Notes: generated by a model not told the origin, from the sequence alone. A stretch of 9,588 nucleotides of DNA from Prosthecobacter sp. (GCA_020216965.1 JAIWOJ010000040.1:1-9588), one strand, 5' to 3'; numbered from the stretch's first letter, positions 1 to 7,064 are shown. Numbers and translations: made by a program.

Positions 1-181
1 CATGGGCCTGCCAAGGCTGAATCATCCCCTTTTTTTCTCCAAGCAATTCGCCAAATTCTCTGACGACGGGTTCTTTGTCTGCATCGAAGCGCGTGATCCA
101 AAATTCAGCCAGGAAGGCACCAAGTCACTGCTCGAAAAAATTGGTGGCAAGAACATTGAGCTCGTCGAGGACGTGCTTTGA
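1..181 (+). CDS. actD: ActD-like (DUF3341) subunit of alternative complex III, C-terminal fragment
   Basis: This is the 3' end of a gene that begins before the window. The frame from base 2 reads 59 residues to a TGA at 179-181. It opens with MGLPRLNHPLF, followed by DDGFFVCIEARDPKF and a short tail ending in VEDVL. The pattern P-x-L-x-HP-x-F, then FF-x-C-x-EA-x-DP-x-F, is from memory typical of the last part of DUF3341/ActD proteins. ActD is a membrane-anchored subunit of alternative complex III, which oxidises quinol and passes electrons to cytochrome c or a terminal oxidase. Family members are usually about 170-180 residues, so roughly two thirds is missing. The ATG at base 2 is probably internal. 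In known act clusters actE and actF follow actD, but here the next gene is on the opposite strand, so actD is the last gene of its unit. The identification rests on a short C-terminal motif only. Confidence 0.7.
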   Translation, partial: MGLPRLNHPLFFSKQFAKFSDDGFFVCIEARDPKFSQEGTKSLLEKIGGKNIELVEDVL

Positions 182-191
182 TCCCAGGCTT

Positions 192-234
192 TCTCTCATT
201 GAGCGATCAAGACTCTGGCAGTCACTCTGAGAGA
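192..234 (+). other. Predicted three-way-junction RNA fold in the actD 3' region
   Basis: Eleven bases after the actD stop, TCTCTCA (192-198) is perfectly complementary to TGAGAGA (228-234). Two small hairpins are nested inside. TTGA/TCAA (199-202 with 207-210) closes a GCGA loop, which is a GNRA tetraloop. GACT/AGTC (211-214 with 220-223) closes a 5-base loop. All pairs are Watson-Crick. No T-run follows, so it is not a classical intrinsic terminator. It could stabilise the 3' end of the actD message or be chance; no RNA family is recognised. Confidence 0.3.
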
Positions 235-250
235 TGGTTTAGGCTTTTCT

Positions 251-268
251 ACCTGAATCTAAACAGGT
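251..268. repeat. Short inverted repeat between convergent genes
   Basis: ACCTG (251-255) pairs with CAGGT (264-268) across an 8-base loop, and a second CAGGT copy lies at 273-277. It sits between the convergent actD and permease genes, where a bidirectional terminator would be expected, but neither strand has a U-run after the stem. Its role is unknown and it may be chance. Confidence 0.2.
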
Positions 269-308
269 GCCGCAGGTCAATTTATTGAGATTATTCTGAT
301 TATATTTC

Positions 309-1436
309 TCAGCCACGACCTAGCCTCACATCAAGCCACACGGCAGCAAGCAGCACCGCGCCACGCACCATGAGCTTGTGCTCCGGCGTGATAGACATCA
401 GGGTCATGCCATTGAGAAGGATGGTCATGATGAGGGCACCGGCGAGCACACCGGCTACGGTGCCGCGCCCGCCGCGCAAGCTGACGCCGCCGATCACGCA
501 GGCAGCCACGGCATCAAGTTCCATCCACTCGCCTAGGTCAGTGGTAGAATTCCCCGTGTAGGAGGTGAGCATGAAACCCGTGATGGCCACGATGGCCCCC
601 AGGAGTGCATAGGCCGTGATGACGGTGCGCTGGACGGGCACGCCTGAGACAAGCGCGGCTTCAACATTGCCACCGATGGCATAGAGGTAGCGTCCGAAGG
701 GCATGTGCCTCGTGAGCAGATGAACGGCTATGGCGACGAAGCCAAATATCAGGGCAGGTAAAGGGATGCCGCGAAATTGACCTGTGATGAGCACAAAGAG
801 CAGCACTGCCTGAGCGATGACAAACACACGCAGAAAGGTGGTCTCTCCTTCATCAGCCGGTGCGTCCTGGGGCTGCCGATGGCGGTGACTCTTCCAGGCG
901 ATGAGGATCATGACGAGGATGATCAAGGTGGCCAGACCCCAGCCTAGAGCTGAAGGGAGGTAGTAGGTGCTAATCAAGGAGTAAAGATTTGTCCTGCCTC
1001 CCGCGACGACCGGCACCGTCTGGTTTTGAATCACTAACCAAAATAGCCCGCGAAAGACCAAAAGACCTGCCAAGGTCACGATGAAAGCGGGGATGCGCTC
1101 ACGGACGATGAGCACGCCTTTGGCCCACCAGAGAAGTAATCCTGCGACCAGCCCAGCCGCGAGGCCCACCCATGAGGGCAGCCCTGCCTTGGTGGTGAGC
1201 ACGGTGGCAATGCCGCTGAGTAGTGCCAGGCCACTGCCTACAGATAGATCGATGTGGCCTGGCAAGATGACCAGTAGCATCCCCATGGCCAGGGTGGCGG
1301 AGATGGATAGCTCCGTCATCAGCAGGGACAAATTGCGCGGGTCCAGAAATTTGGGCTCAACTAAGCTGAAAAAGACGCAGATCCCTAGTAGCGCCAGGGC
1401 GATGGAAGAGTCGCGAATGGAGGGCGGGCGTGGCAT
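309..1436 (-). CDS. xylH: XylH-like sugar ABC transporter permease
   Basis: This 375-residue inner-membrane protein has many hydrophobic segments and belongs to the BPD_transp_2 family (RbsC/XylH type), which forms the channel of ABC importers for pentoses and related sugars. Recognisable blocks are HIDLSVGS (61-68), PAFIVTLAG (116-124), FGRYLYAIGGNVEAALVSG (247-265) and ELDAVAACVIGG (296-307). The length, the extra membrane segments around a polar loop (182-200) and the C-terminal VRGAVLLAAVW block fit E. coli XylH (393 residues) better than the shorter RbsC; the sugar itself cannot be read from the sequence. The start is the only good ATG before an upstream in-frame stop and has a strong Shine-Dalgarno sequence, AAGGTGA (complement of 1446-1452), 9 bases away. 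It lies 88 bases downstream of gatB on the same strand. No ATPase or periplasmic binding protein is next to it, so partners must be encoded elsewhere if it works. Confidence 0.87.
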   Translation of the reverse strand: MPRPPSIRDSSIALALLGICVFFSLVEPKFLDPRNLSLLMTELSISATLAMGMLLVILPGHIDLSVGSGLALLSGIATVLTTKAGLPSWVGLAAGLVAGLLLWWAKGVLIVRERIPAFIVTLAGLLVFRGLFWLVIQNQTVPVVAGGRTNLYSLISTYYLPSALGWGLATLIILVMILIAWKSHRHRQPQDAPADEGETTFLRVFVIAQAVLLFVLITGQFRGIPLPALIFGFVAIAVHLLTRHMPFGRYLYAIGGNVEAALVSGVPVQRTVITAYALLGAIVAITGFMLTSYTGNSTTDLGEWMELDAVAACVIGGVSLRGGRGTVAGVLAGALIMTILLNGMTLMSITPEHKLMVRGAVLLAAVWLDVRLGRG

Positions 1437-1451
1437 GGTAAGCGGTCACCT

Positions 1452-1466
1452 TGCGCTACTAGCGCA
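1452..1466 (-). repeat. Perfect hairpin abutting the xylH Shine-Dalgarno sequence
   Basis: TGCGCT (1452-1457) and AGCGCA (1461-1466) form a perfect 6-base stem with a 3-base loop. In the message of the permease gene the 3' arm ends at the first base of the AAGGTGA ribosome-binding site, so the fold could influence translation or mark an mRNA processing point between gatB and the permease. On the plus strand it is followed by five T residues, but no plus-strand gene is there to terminate. Confidence 0.4.
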
Positions 1467-1524
1467 TTTTTCAGGGACATGGAGGTCGTTTTTTCCTTCC
1501 TATCGCGGTTCTCTGGCTTAGGGC

Positions 1525-2994
1525 TCAACCGAGCACCTTTCGTCGGACGATCTCTGTGACGAGCTTCGGGTTGGCTTTTCCTTGGCTGGCCTTCATGGCC
1601 TGGCCGGTGAACCAGTTCATGGCCTTGTCGTTGCCGCCTTTGACCTCAGCGACCTTATCGGGGTTGGCGGCGAGGATTTGATCGACGATGGCTTCCAGGG
1701 CACCGGTGTCGCTGACCTGCTCAAAGCCCTTGGCTTTGACGATGTCGGCGGCGTTTCCGCCAGTCGCAAACATCTCGGCGAAGACTTCCTTGGCCTGGTT
1801 GTTGGAGATTTTCCCGGCTTCGACGAGGGCGATCAGGGCGACAAGAGCCTGGGGCTTTACAGGGCAGGCAGAGATGCCTTCTTCTGTATCCTTGAGCTGG
1901 CCGAGGAGGTCGTTGATGACCCAGTTGGCGATCTTTTTGGCTGGAACGGCGGGATCGGTGGCGACGGCGGTCTCGTAGTAGGCAGCGAGGGGTTTTTCAC
2001 TGGCGAGCACACCGGCATCGTAGGCACTGACGCCATAGTCGCGCTCAAAGCGGGCGCGTTTTTCATGCGGCAGCTCGGGGACGGTGGGGCGGATGCGCTC
2101 GACGAGGGCAGCGGTGCGCAGGGGGACGAGGTCGGGGCAGGGGAAGTACCGGTAGTCGTGGGAGTCTTCCTTGTCGCGCATCTTGGTGGTGACGCCGGCA
2201 TCGTCATCCCAGCGGCGGGTGCTCTGGACGAGTTTTTCAGGATTGCGCCCTTCGAGGATGTCGATCTGGCGCGCGGTTTCCGCTTTGATCGCGCGGCGGA
2301 TGGCGCTCATGGAGTTGATGTTTTTGAGCTCGATCTTCACGCCGAGTTCCTTTTGACCTTCGGGGCGGACGGAGATGTTCACGTCAGCGCGCATTTGGCC
2401 CTTTTCCATATCGGCATCGCTGACGCCACCGTAGATGAGGATCTGGCGCAGACTGTTGAGGTAAGCGACGGCTTCCTCGGCGCTTTCAATATCGGGCTCG
2501 CTGACGATCTCCATGAGCGGGGTGCCCGCGCGGTTGAAATCGATGGTGGTGAATTTGTCGTGGTGGGTGCTCTTGGCCACGTCTTCCTCAAGGTGGATGC
2601 GGGTGAGCTTCACGACCTTACCGGGGTTGGCGATGGTCTTTTGGGCATCTTTCGGGTAGGCTAGATCATAAAGCGGGACGCCACCGCCCAGGCAGAGGGG
2701 AAGGTCGAACTGCGTGGTCTGGTAGTTTTTTGGCATGTCCGGGTAGAAGTAGTTTTTGCGGTCCCACTTCACGATCGGGGGCGTGGTGCAGCCAAGCATC
2801 ATGCCGGTGAGGATGGTCTTTTCGATGGCCCCCTCATTGAGCACGGGCAGGGCACCAGGTAGCCCTAGGCAGGTAGGGCAGGTGAGGGTGTTCGGCTCGG
2901 CACCAAACTCCACAGGGCAGGCGCAGAACATCTTGCTGCGCGTGGTGAGCTGGGCGTGGACTTCGAGGCCGATGGTGACGATGTACTTAGGCAT
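1525..2994 (-). CDS. gatB: Asp-tRNA(Asn)/Glu-tRNA(Gln) amidotransferase subunit B
   Basis: GatB, with GatA and GatC, converts misacylated Glu-tRNA(Gln) and/or Asp-tRNA(Asn) to the amide form in the cytoplasm. GatB binds the tRNA and carries the kinase site that activates the carboxylate. The 489-residue length is normal. Diagnostic blocks are GLEVHAQL (9-16), NYFYPDMPKNYQ (81-92), IHLEEDVA (133-140), DFNRAGTPLMEIVSEPDI (152-169), IELKNINS (221-228), STRRWDD (258-264) and DYRYFP (280-285). The YqeY-like tRNA-binding tail runs from about 340 to 489. Four cysteines (24, 26, 39, 42) give the C-x-C...C-x-x-C zinc site seen in many GatB proteins. The ATG at 2994 starts directly at the conserved N-terminus, but no Shine-Dalgarno sequence precedes it. 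gatA and gatC are not in the window, so the amidotransferase genes are dispersed or begin elsewhere. Confidence 0.98.
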   Translation of the reverse strand: MPKYIVTIGLEVHAQLTTRSKMFCACPVEFGAEPNTLTCPTCLGLPGALPVLNEGAIEKTILTGMMLGCTTPPIVKWDRKNYFYPDMPKNYQTTQFDLPLCLGGGVPLYDLAYPKDAQKTIANPGKVVKLTRIHLEEDVAKSTHHDKFTTIDFNRAGTPLMEIVSEPDIESAEEAVAYLNSLRQILIYGGVSDADMEKGQMRADVNISVRPEGQKELGVKIELKNINSMSAIRRAIKAETARQIDILEGRNPEKLVQSTRRWDDDAGVTTKMRDKEDSHDYRYFPCPDLVPLRTAALVERIRPTVPELPHEKRARFERDYGVSAYDAGVLASEKPLAAYYETAVATDPAVPAKKIANWVINDLLGQLKDTEEGISACPVKPQALVALIALVEAGKISNNQAKEVFAEMFATGGNAADIVKAKGFEQVSDTGALEAIVDQILAANPDKVAEVKGGNDKAMNWFTGQAMKASQGKANPKLVTEIVRRKVLG

Positions 2995-3013
2995 GATGGA
3001 GGGCGATAGTGGA

Positions 3014-3028
3014 AGCCGCTGGGCGGCT
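3014..3028 (-). repeat. Perfect hairpin in the gatB leader
   Basis: AGCCGC (3014-3019) and GCGGCT (3023-3028) form a GC-rich 6-base stem with a 3-base loop. In gatB mRNA the 3' arm ends 19 bases before the start codon. The gap 2995-3107 separates gatB from the divergent hydrolase gene, so it must hold promoters for both. I could not assign convincing -35/-10 boxes. Confidence 0.35.
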
Positions 3029-3093
3029 GGTCAAGGCTCGCGCATGAGGCTCATCGGGCAGCGCTTTTGCTGTTTGATGAGCGCGATTGCTTC

Positions 3094-3107
3094 CGTTAGC
3101 TGTAACG
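3094..3107 (+). repeat. Small hairpin directly before the hydrolase start codon
   Basis: CGTTA (3094-3098) and TAACG (3103-3107) form a perfect 5-base stem with the 4-base loop GCTG. The stem ends at the base before the ATG at 3108. No Shine-Dalgarno sequence is visible. A stem this short is only marginally stable and could be chance. Confidence 0.25.
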
Positions 3108-3791
3108 ATGCGTTTGATATTGCCCCGGATATTTTGCCTAGCCGTAACCTTCGCCTTTATCTCTGCCCAGGCAGAAACACCGCGCCCTGATCCGGCTCGG
3201 TTTGCCAAAGAGATCGCTGCCTTTACCGAGCAGGAGGCGGAAAAGGGCGGGATCGTCTTTACGGGTAGCTCAAGCATTCGCCGCTGGGCCACGCTGAAGC
3301 AGGATTTCCCTGGCTTGCCGGTGCTGAACCGCGGATTCGGCGGCAGCGTGGCGAATGATCTCACGGCCCATTTTGACGCCGTCGTGCTGCGCCATCAGCC
3401 CAAGATCCTAGTCACCTACTCGGGCAGCAATGATCTCAATGCCAAGCTCACCGTGGAAGAGGCTTTTGGCGACTACACTCGCTTTTTGGACCTGGTGCAT
3501 GAAAAGCTGCCACAGACGAAGGTGGTGCTCAATGCCGTGAAAATCTCCATCAAGCGCCAGGAACAGATCCCTCTGGTGCATGAGCTAAACCAGAAGCTAA
3601 AGGCATGGGCAGAGCACAAGCCCTGGGTGCGTTATGTGGATAGCTGTAGCTATCTAGCGGATGCGGAAGGAAAGCCCATCCGATCTTATTATGTGGATGA
3701 CCTTCTGCACCTCAGCCCAGAGGGATATGCCAAATGGACAGAAATACTGGATCCGATCCTGCGAGAAGAGTGGGCAAAGGCAAAACTATAG
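3108..3791 (+). CDS. Exported SGNH/GDSL-family hydrolase
   Basis: From ATG 3108 the product has 227 residues. The first 22 form a clear Sec signal peptide: a basic N-terminus, a hydrophobic core and an A-x-A site before E23. The protein is therefore probably periplasmic. An in-frame TTG at 3087 would only add seven residues ahead of the signal, so I chose the ATG. All four SGNH blocks are present: FTGSSSIR (51-58, nucleophile Ser55), NRGFGG (74-79, oxyanion glycine), GSND (106-109, Asn108) and DDLLH (197-201, Asp198 and His201). This is the GDSL_2 type of esterase/acylhydrolase, where the Asp of GDS is replaced by Ser. Such enzymes remove acyl or acetyl groups from lipids, polysaccharides or other esters; the substrate here is unknown. 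The gene is divergent from gatB and 163 bases upstream of the transporter fusion, so probably a single-gene unit. Confidence 0.9.
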   Translation: MRLILPRIFCLAVTFAFISAQAETPRPDPARFAKEIAAFTEQEAEKGGIVFTGSSSIRRWATLKQDFPGLPVLNRGFGGSVANDLTAHFDAVVLRHQPKILVTYSGSNDLNAKLTVEEAFGDYTRFLDLVHEKLPQTKVVLNAVKISIKRQEQIPLVHELNQKLKAWAEHKPWVRYVDSCSYLADAEGKPIRSYYVDDLLHLSPEGYAKWTEILDPILREEWAKAKL

Positions 3792-3912
3792 ATCGGAAGC
3801 TGCCTGCCTAGAGAACCCAATTTACTCATAATTAAAAATATGGAGTTGCGGTCGTGCCAGTCTTGATCTGGGTCAGGTTTCCTATACAAGGCACACTTAA
3901 TCATGTTATTAA

Positions 3913-3927
3913 GAGAAACGATTTCTC
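3913..3927 (+). repeat. Perfect hairpin in the SulP-carbonic anhydrase leader
   Basis: GAGAAA (3913-3918) and TTTCTC (3922-3927) form a perfect 6-base stem with the 3-base loop CGA, ending 27 bases before the start codon at 3955. The start has no Shine-Dalgarno sequence. The rest of the 3792-3954 gap is AT-rich around 3829-3841 and has no convincing terminator for the hydrolase gene. Confidence 0.3.
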
Positions 3928-3954
3928 AGAGTTGACCTTCCTCAAGATGCCGCC

Positions 3955-6234
3955 ATGCCAAATTCCCCACTTTTGTCCGCCAAAACACTCACGAAAGATG
4001 TCCCCGCTGGCATTGTAGTGTTTCTGGTCGCGTTGCCTCTTTGCCTGGGCATTGCCCTCGCATCGAATGCGCCCCTTTTCTCTGGCCTCGTGTCCGGGAT
4101 CGTGGGTGGGCTGCTGGTGGGCTTTTTGAGTGGATCTCATACCTCGGTCAGTGGTCCCGCTGCTGGGTTGACTGCCATCGTGGCTGCACAGATCGGCAAA
4201 TTGGGAACTTTTGAGACCTTCCTGCTGGCAGTAACCTTAGCGGGTGTGATCCAGGTCGTGCTCGGGATCTGCCGCGCTGGATTCATTGCCGCGTTTTTCC
4301 CCTCGAGCGTGATTAAAGGGCTGCTGGCAGCCATTGGCACCATTCTGATCCTGAAACAAATCCCCCATGTAATTGGGCACGATCCTGACCCTGAAGGTGA
4401 CATGGCGTTTGAGCAGCCGGATCATGAAAATACCTTCACGGAGCTATGGGCATCCTTTTTCGATATTCAGGAGGGGGCAGCCATTGTGGGTCTTCTTTCC
4501 ATCGTGCTCTTGGCGGTGTGGGAGAAAGTGCCTCGGCTGAAGAAAAGCCTAGTGCCAGCGCCCCTCGTGGTGGTGGTCTTTGGCGTAGCGGTGAACCTTT
4601 TGTTGCGTCAATTCGGCAGTAGCCTGGAGATCGGAACTTCCCACCTCGTGCAGGTGCCGGTCGCAAAAGATCTTGGCGCGTTTTTAGGCTTTCTGACTTA
4701 CCCGGATTTTTCCAGCTTAGCCAATCCGGCGGTGTACATCGCTGCCGTCACGATCGCCATCGTCGCCAGTCTGGAGACCCTGCTGAATCTGGAGGCGGTG
4801 GATAAGCTGGATCCAGAGCAGCGTCGATCTCCAGCCAATCGTGAGCTGCTGGCGCAGGGTGTGGGAAACATCGTTTCCGGCCTGATCGGTGGGCTGCCGA
4901 TGACCAGTGTGATCGTGCGTTCCTCGGTCAACATCAACGCTGGCGGAAAAACCAAGGTTAGCGCCATCCTCCATGGCGTGTTGCTGCTGGGCTGCGTACT
5001 GTTCGTGCCTGGATGGCTGAATGAGATCCCGCTGGCCGCGCTGGCCGCCATTTTACTCATGACCGGCCTGAAACTCGCTAGCCCCAAGCTGCTCAAACAA
5101 ATGTGGGCAGAAGGGCCAAATCAGTTCCTGCCCTTTATCATCACGGTCGTTGCAATCGTGCTGACTGATCTTCTGATCGGTATCCTGATCGGGTTAGGCG
5201 TCAGCATCTGCTTCATCCTGCACAGCAACATGCGCCGACCTCTGCGCAAGGTGATGGAGAAACACATGACCGGGGATGTGCTGCGTATTGAGCTAGCCAA
5301 TCAGGTCAGCTTCTTCAGCCGCGCCATGCTGGAAAAAACCCTACACGCTGTGCCGCGTGGCGGCCATGTGCTCATCGATGCACGGAACACCGATTATATT
5401 GACGCTGACATCCTCGACATCATCCAGGACTTTAAGAGCCATACCGCAAAGGCGCATGGAGTCACGCTCAGCTTGTCAGGCTTTAAGGATCGATACGGCA
5501 ATTTGGAGGACAGCATCCAATTTGTGGACTTCAGCAGTCGCGAGGTCCAGAGCAGTCTCACCCCGCAACGTGTGCTGGAAATTTTCAGAGAGGGCAATGA
5601 CCGCTTCCGCCATGGCCGTCAGCTTACGCGTGATGTGGGCCGTCTCGTCGATGCTACGGCGGGTGGGCAGTTTCCCATGGCAGTGGTGCTGAGCTGCATC
5701 GACTCTCGCACGCCAGCAGAACTCGTCTTTGACCTGGGCCTGGGAGACATCTTTAGTGTGCGCATCGCTGGCAATATTGCTCGGGATAAGGTGCTAGGCA
5801 GCATGGAATACGCCTGCGCTGTCGCCGGAGCCAAACTCATCCTCGTGATGGGACACACCAGTTGTGGTGCGGTGAATGCTGCTGTGGACCTTCTGGCTAC
5901 TCACAAGACAGCATCGGAGGCAACGGGTTGCGTCAACCTTGACACCTTAATTACAGAAATCCAGAAATCGGTCGATCCAGCCACGCTGAAACAGCCTGAC
6001 CAATGGAAAAATGGAGAAAAAGCCGCGTATGCCAACGAGGTCTCCCGCCGCAACATCCTACGCACCATGCGCAAGATCCGTGAACGTAGCACCACGCTCG
6101 ATCGCCTAGTGCTTGAAGGTAAAATCGCCATCATCGGCTCTCTCTATGACATCAGCACTGGAGAGGTCAGTTTTTTCCAGACGGCTGAATCTAGCACCGT
6201 GCCGCTGGATGTGCCGATGACGCAGGCAGTATGA
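3955..6234 (+). CDS. SulP anion transporter fused to STAS and beta-carbonic anhydrase domains
   Basis: This 759-residue protein has three parts. Residues 12-425 are a SulP (SLC26-like) membrane domain, with SGPAAGLTAIVAAQIG (66-81) at the substrate site and GGLPMTSVIVRSSVNINAGG (312-331) near the second half-helix. Residues 438-510 form a cytoplasmic STAS domain (VLRIELANQVSFF, then HVLIDARNTDYID). Residues 535-745 are a beta-class carbonic anhydrase. It keeps the zinc ligands and catalytic dyad: Cys581-x-Asp583-Ser-Arg585 and His634-x-x-Cys637, with SVRIAGN at 601-607. All catalytic residues are present, so the enzyme half should be active. SulP-carbonic anhydrase fusions are a known family, proposed to import bicarbonate (Felce and Saier) and supply or consume it at the membrane; the direction of flux here is not shown. 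The ATG at 3955 is the natural start, just ahead of the first membrane segment. Its stop lies 8 bases from the convergent DedA-family gene. Confidence 0.95.
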   Translation: MPNSPLLSAKTLTKDVPAGIVVFLVALPLCLGIALASNAPLFSGLVSGIVGGLLVGFLSGSHTSVSGPAAGLTAIVAAQIGKLGTFETFLLAVTLAGVIQVVLGICRAGFIAAFFPSSVIKGLLAAIGTILILKQIPHVIGHDPDPEGDMAFEQPDHENTFTELWASFFDIQEGAAIVGLLSIVLLAVWEKVPRLKKSLVPAPLVVVVFGVAVNLLLRQFGSSLEIGTSHLVQVPVAKDLGAFLGFLTYPDFSSLANPAVYIAAVTIAIVASLETLLNLEAVDKLDPEQRRSPANRELLAQGVGNIVSGLIGGLPMTSVIVRSSVNINAGGKTKVSAILHGVLLLGCVLFVPGWLNEIPLAALAAILLMTGLKLASPKLLKQMWAEGPNQFLPFIITVVAIVLTDLLIGILIGLGVSICFILHSNMRRPLRKVMEKHMTGDVLRIELANQVSFFSRAMLEKTLHAVPRGGHVLIDARNTDYIDADILDIIQDFKSHTAKAHGVTLSLSGFKDRYGNLEDSIQFVDFSSREVQSSLTPQRVLEIFREGNDRFRHGRQLTRDVGRLVDATAGGQFPMAVVLSCIDSRTPAELVFDLGLGDIFSVRIAGNIARDKVLGSMEYACAVAGAKLILVMGHTSCGAVNAAVDLLATHKTASEATGCVNLDTLITEIQKSVDPATLKQPDQWKNGEKAAYANEVSRRNILRTMRKIRERSTTLDRLVLEGKIAIIGSLYDISTGEVSFFQTAESSTVPLDVPMTQAV

Positions 6235-6242
6235 AGCGCGGC

Positions 6243-6881
6243 TCAGGCACGGTCGTCTTTTTTTGCTGCACGCTTGTGATTGATGACCTCAAGGAGCACC
6301 GGAAGTAGGGAGACTACGATGATGAGCAGGGATACCAGTTTGAAGTTGCTCTTGATAATTGGCAGGTTTCCCAAGGCATAGCCTAGCATGGCAATCCCAC
6401 CCACCCAGAGCAGTCCGCCGCCCACACTGAAGGCAAGGAAGCGTGAATAGTGCATCCGCCCAAAACCAGCCGTGAAAGGGGCAAACGTGCGGACGATCGG
6501 CACGAAGCGCGCGATGATGATGGCACGTCCGCCATGCCGCACAAAGAAGTGCTCTGTTTTTGCCAAATAGTCACGCTTGAACCACGGTTGGGTCACCATC
6601 CAGGCACCACAGCGCCGACCGATCCAGTAATTTAGATTGTCTCCCAGCACCGCAGCCGCCATCAGCAGCGGAATGATAAGCTCAATCCGTAACAGCCCCT
6701 GGGCAGCCAGCGCACCTACGGCAAAGAGCAGAGAATCACCAGGTAAGAACGGGGTCACGACAAGCCCTGTCTCGCAAAATACGATCGCGAAGAGCAAGAT
6801 ATAGATCGCTACACGATGCTCCTCCGCGAAGCTCTGCAGGTGCTTGTCCACATGAAGGATGAAATCGATAAGTTGTGGCAT
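6243..6881 (-). CDS. DedA-family integral membrane protein
   Basis: From ATG 6881 the product has 212 residues, the usual size for the DedA (SNARE-associated/VTT) family. A TTG 39 bases further upstream would add 13 residues without family resemblance, so I prefer the ATG. Features are CETGLVVTPFLPGDS (36-50, with Glu37 and Asp49), DNLNYWIGRR (81-90), FFVRHGG (112-118) and ARFVPIVRTFAPFTAG (124-139, with Arg125 and Arg131). Glu37, Asp49, Arg125 and Arg131 match the acidic and arginine residues reported essential in E. coli YqjA, so the protein looks functional. DedA proteins support membrane-potential homeostasis and some recycle undecaprenyl phosphate across the membrane; which job this one has cannot be told. 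The tail ends in a basic KRAAKKDDR stretch, probably cytoplasmic. It converges on the transporter fusion and diverges from the DUF58 gene. No Shine-Dalgarno sequence is seen. Confidence 0.92.
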   Translation of the reverse strand: MPQLIDFILHVDKHLQSFAEEHRVAIYILLFAIVFCETGLVVTPFLPGDSLLFAVGALAAQGLLRIELIIPLLMAAAVLGDNLNYWIGRRCGAWMVTQPWFKRDYLAKTEHFFVRHGGRAIIIARFVPIVRTFAPFTAGFGRMHYSRFLAFSVGGGLLWVGGIAMLGYALGNLPIIKSNFKLVSLLIIVVSLLPVLLEVINHKRAAKKDDRA

Positions 6882-6897
6882 TCGGAGGATCGACTGT

Positions 6898-6912
6898 CCA
6901 TCCGCTGGATGG
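6898..6912 (-). repeat. Perfect hairpin in the dedA leader
   Basis: CCATCC (6898-6903) and GGATGG (6907-6912) form a perfect 6-base stem with a 3-base loop. In the DedA-family message its 3' arm ends 16 bases before the ATG at 6881. If translation instead began at the TTG at 6920 it would lie within the coding region. A second small inverted repeat, GGTTG/CAACC (6911-6922), overlaps its edge. The rest of the divergent gap to 7064 shows only a 7-base direct repeat, TTGATGC at 6969 and 6986. Confidence 0.35.
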
Positions 6913-7064
6913 TTGAGCAACCGAAAAGGCCGTCATGATCATCCAAGGTCCCAGACTCCTGCAGAGCCTTGATGCAGAATTTCTATTGATGCGGACGTCT
7001 TTGCCTGCGGGAACTTCGCAAACCACGGAAAACGGCACTTCCCAAACTCGTCATTTGCGCCAGA

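Noticed and set aside
285..306. AT-rich TTGAGA and TATATT boxes near the permease stop
   Set aside because: The spacing is about 10 bases and no plus-strand gene follows, so it is probably just AT-rich intergenic DNA.
1582..2664. A 360-codon open frame on the plus strand opposite gatB
   Set aside because: It is the antisense shadow of gatB, which matches its family throughout. The shadow protein is glycine- and aspartate-rich and resembles no family I know.
3048..3064. ATGAG-G-CTCAT near-palindrome in the gatB-hydrolase gap as an operator
   Set aside because: It has only 5-base arms around a single base, does not match a known operator family, and is not placed relative to a credible promoter.
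2987..3364. A 125-codon minus-strand frame covering the gatB-hydrolase gap
   Set aside because: It overlaps the start of gatB and lies antisense to the hydrolase signal peptide and catalytic blocks. Its composition is arbitrary and no family motif is present.
3863..3888. TTGATC (3863) and TATACA (3883) as a promoter for the SulP fusion
   Set aside because: The spacing is only 14 bases and both boxes match consensus at four of six positions, so I do not call it.
6234..6275. A T7 run at about 6258-6264 as an intrinsic terminator of the SulP fusion
   Set aside because: No stable GC-rich stem directly precedes the T-run. The run encodes the Lys-rich tail of the DedA-family protein on the other strand.
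3955..6881. The SulP fusion and the DedA-family gene as one functional module
   Set aside because: They are convergent, so not co-transcribed. Proximity alone does not support a shared role.
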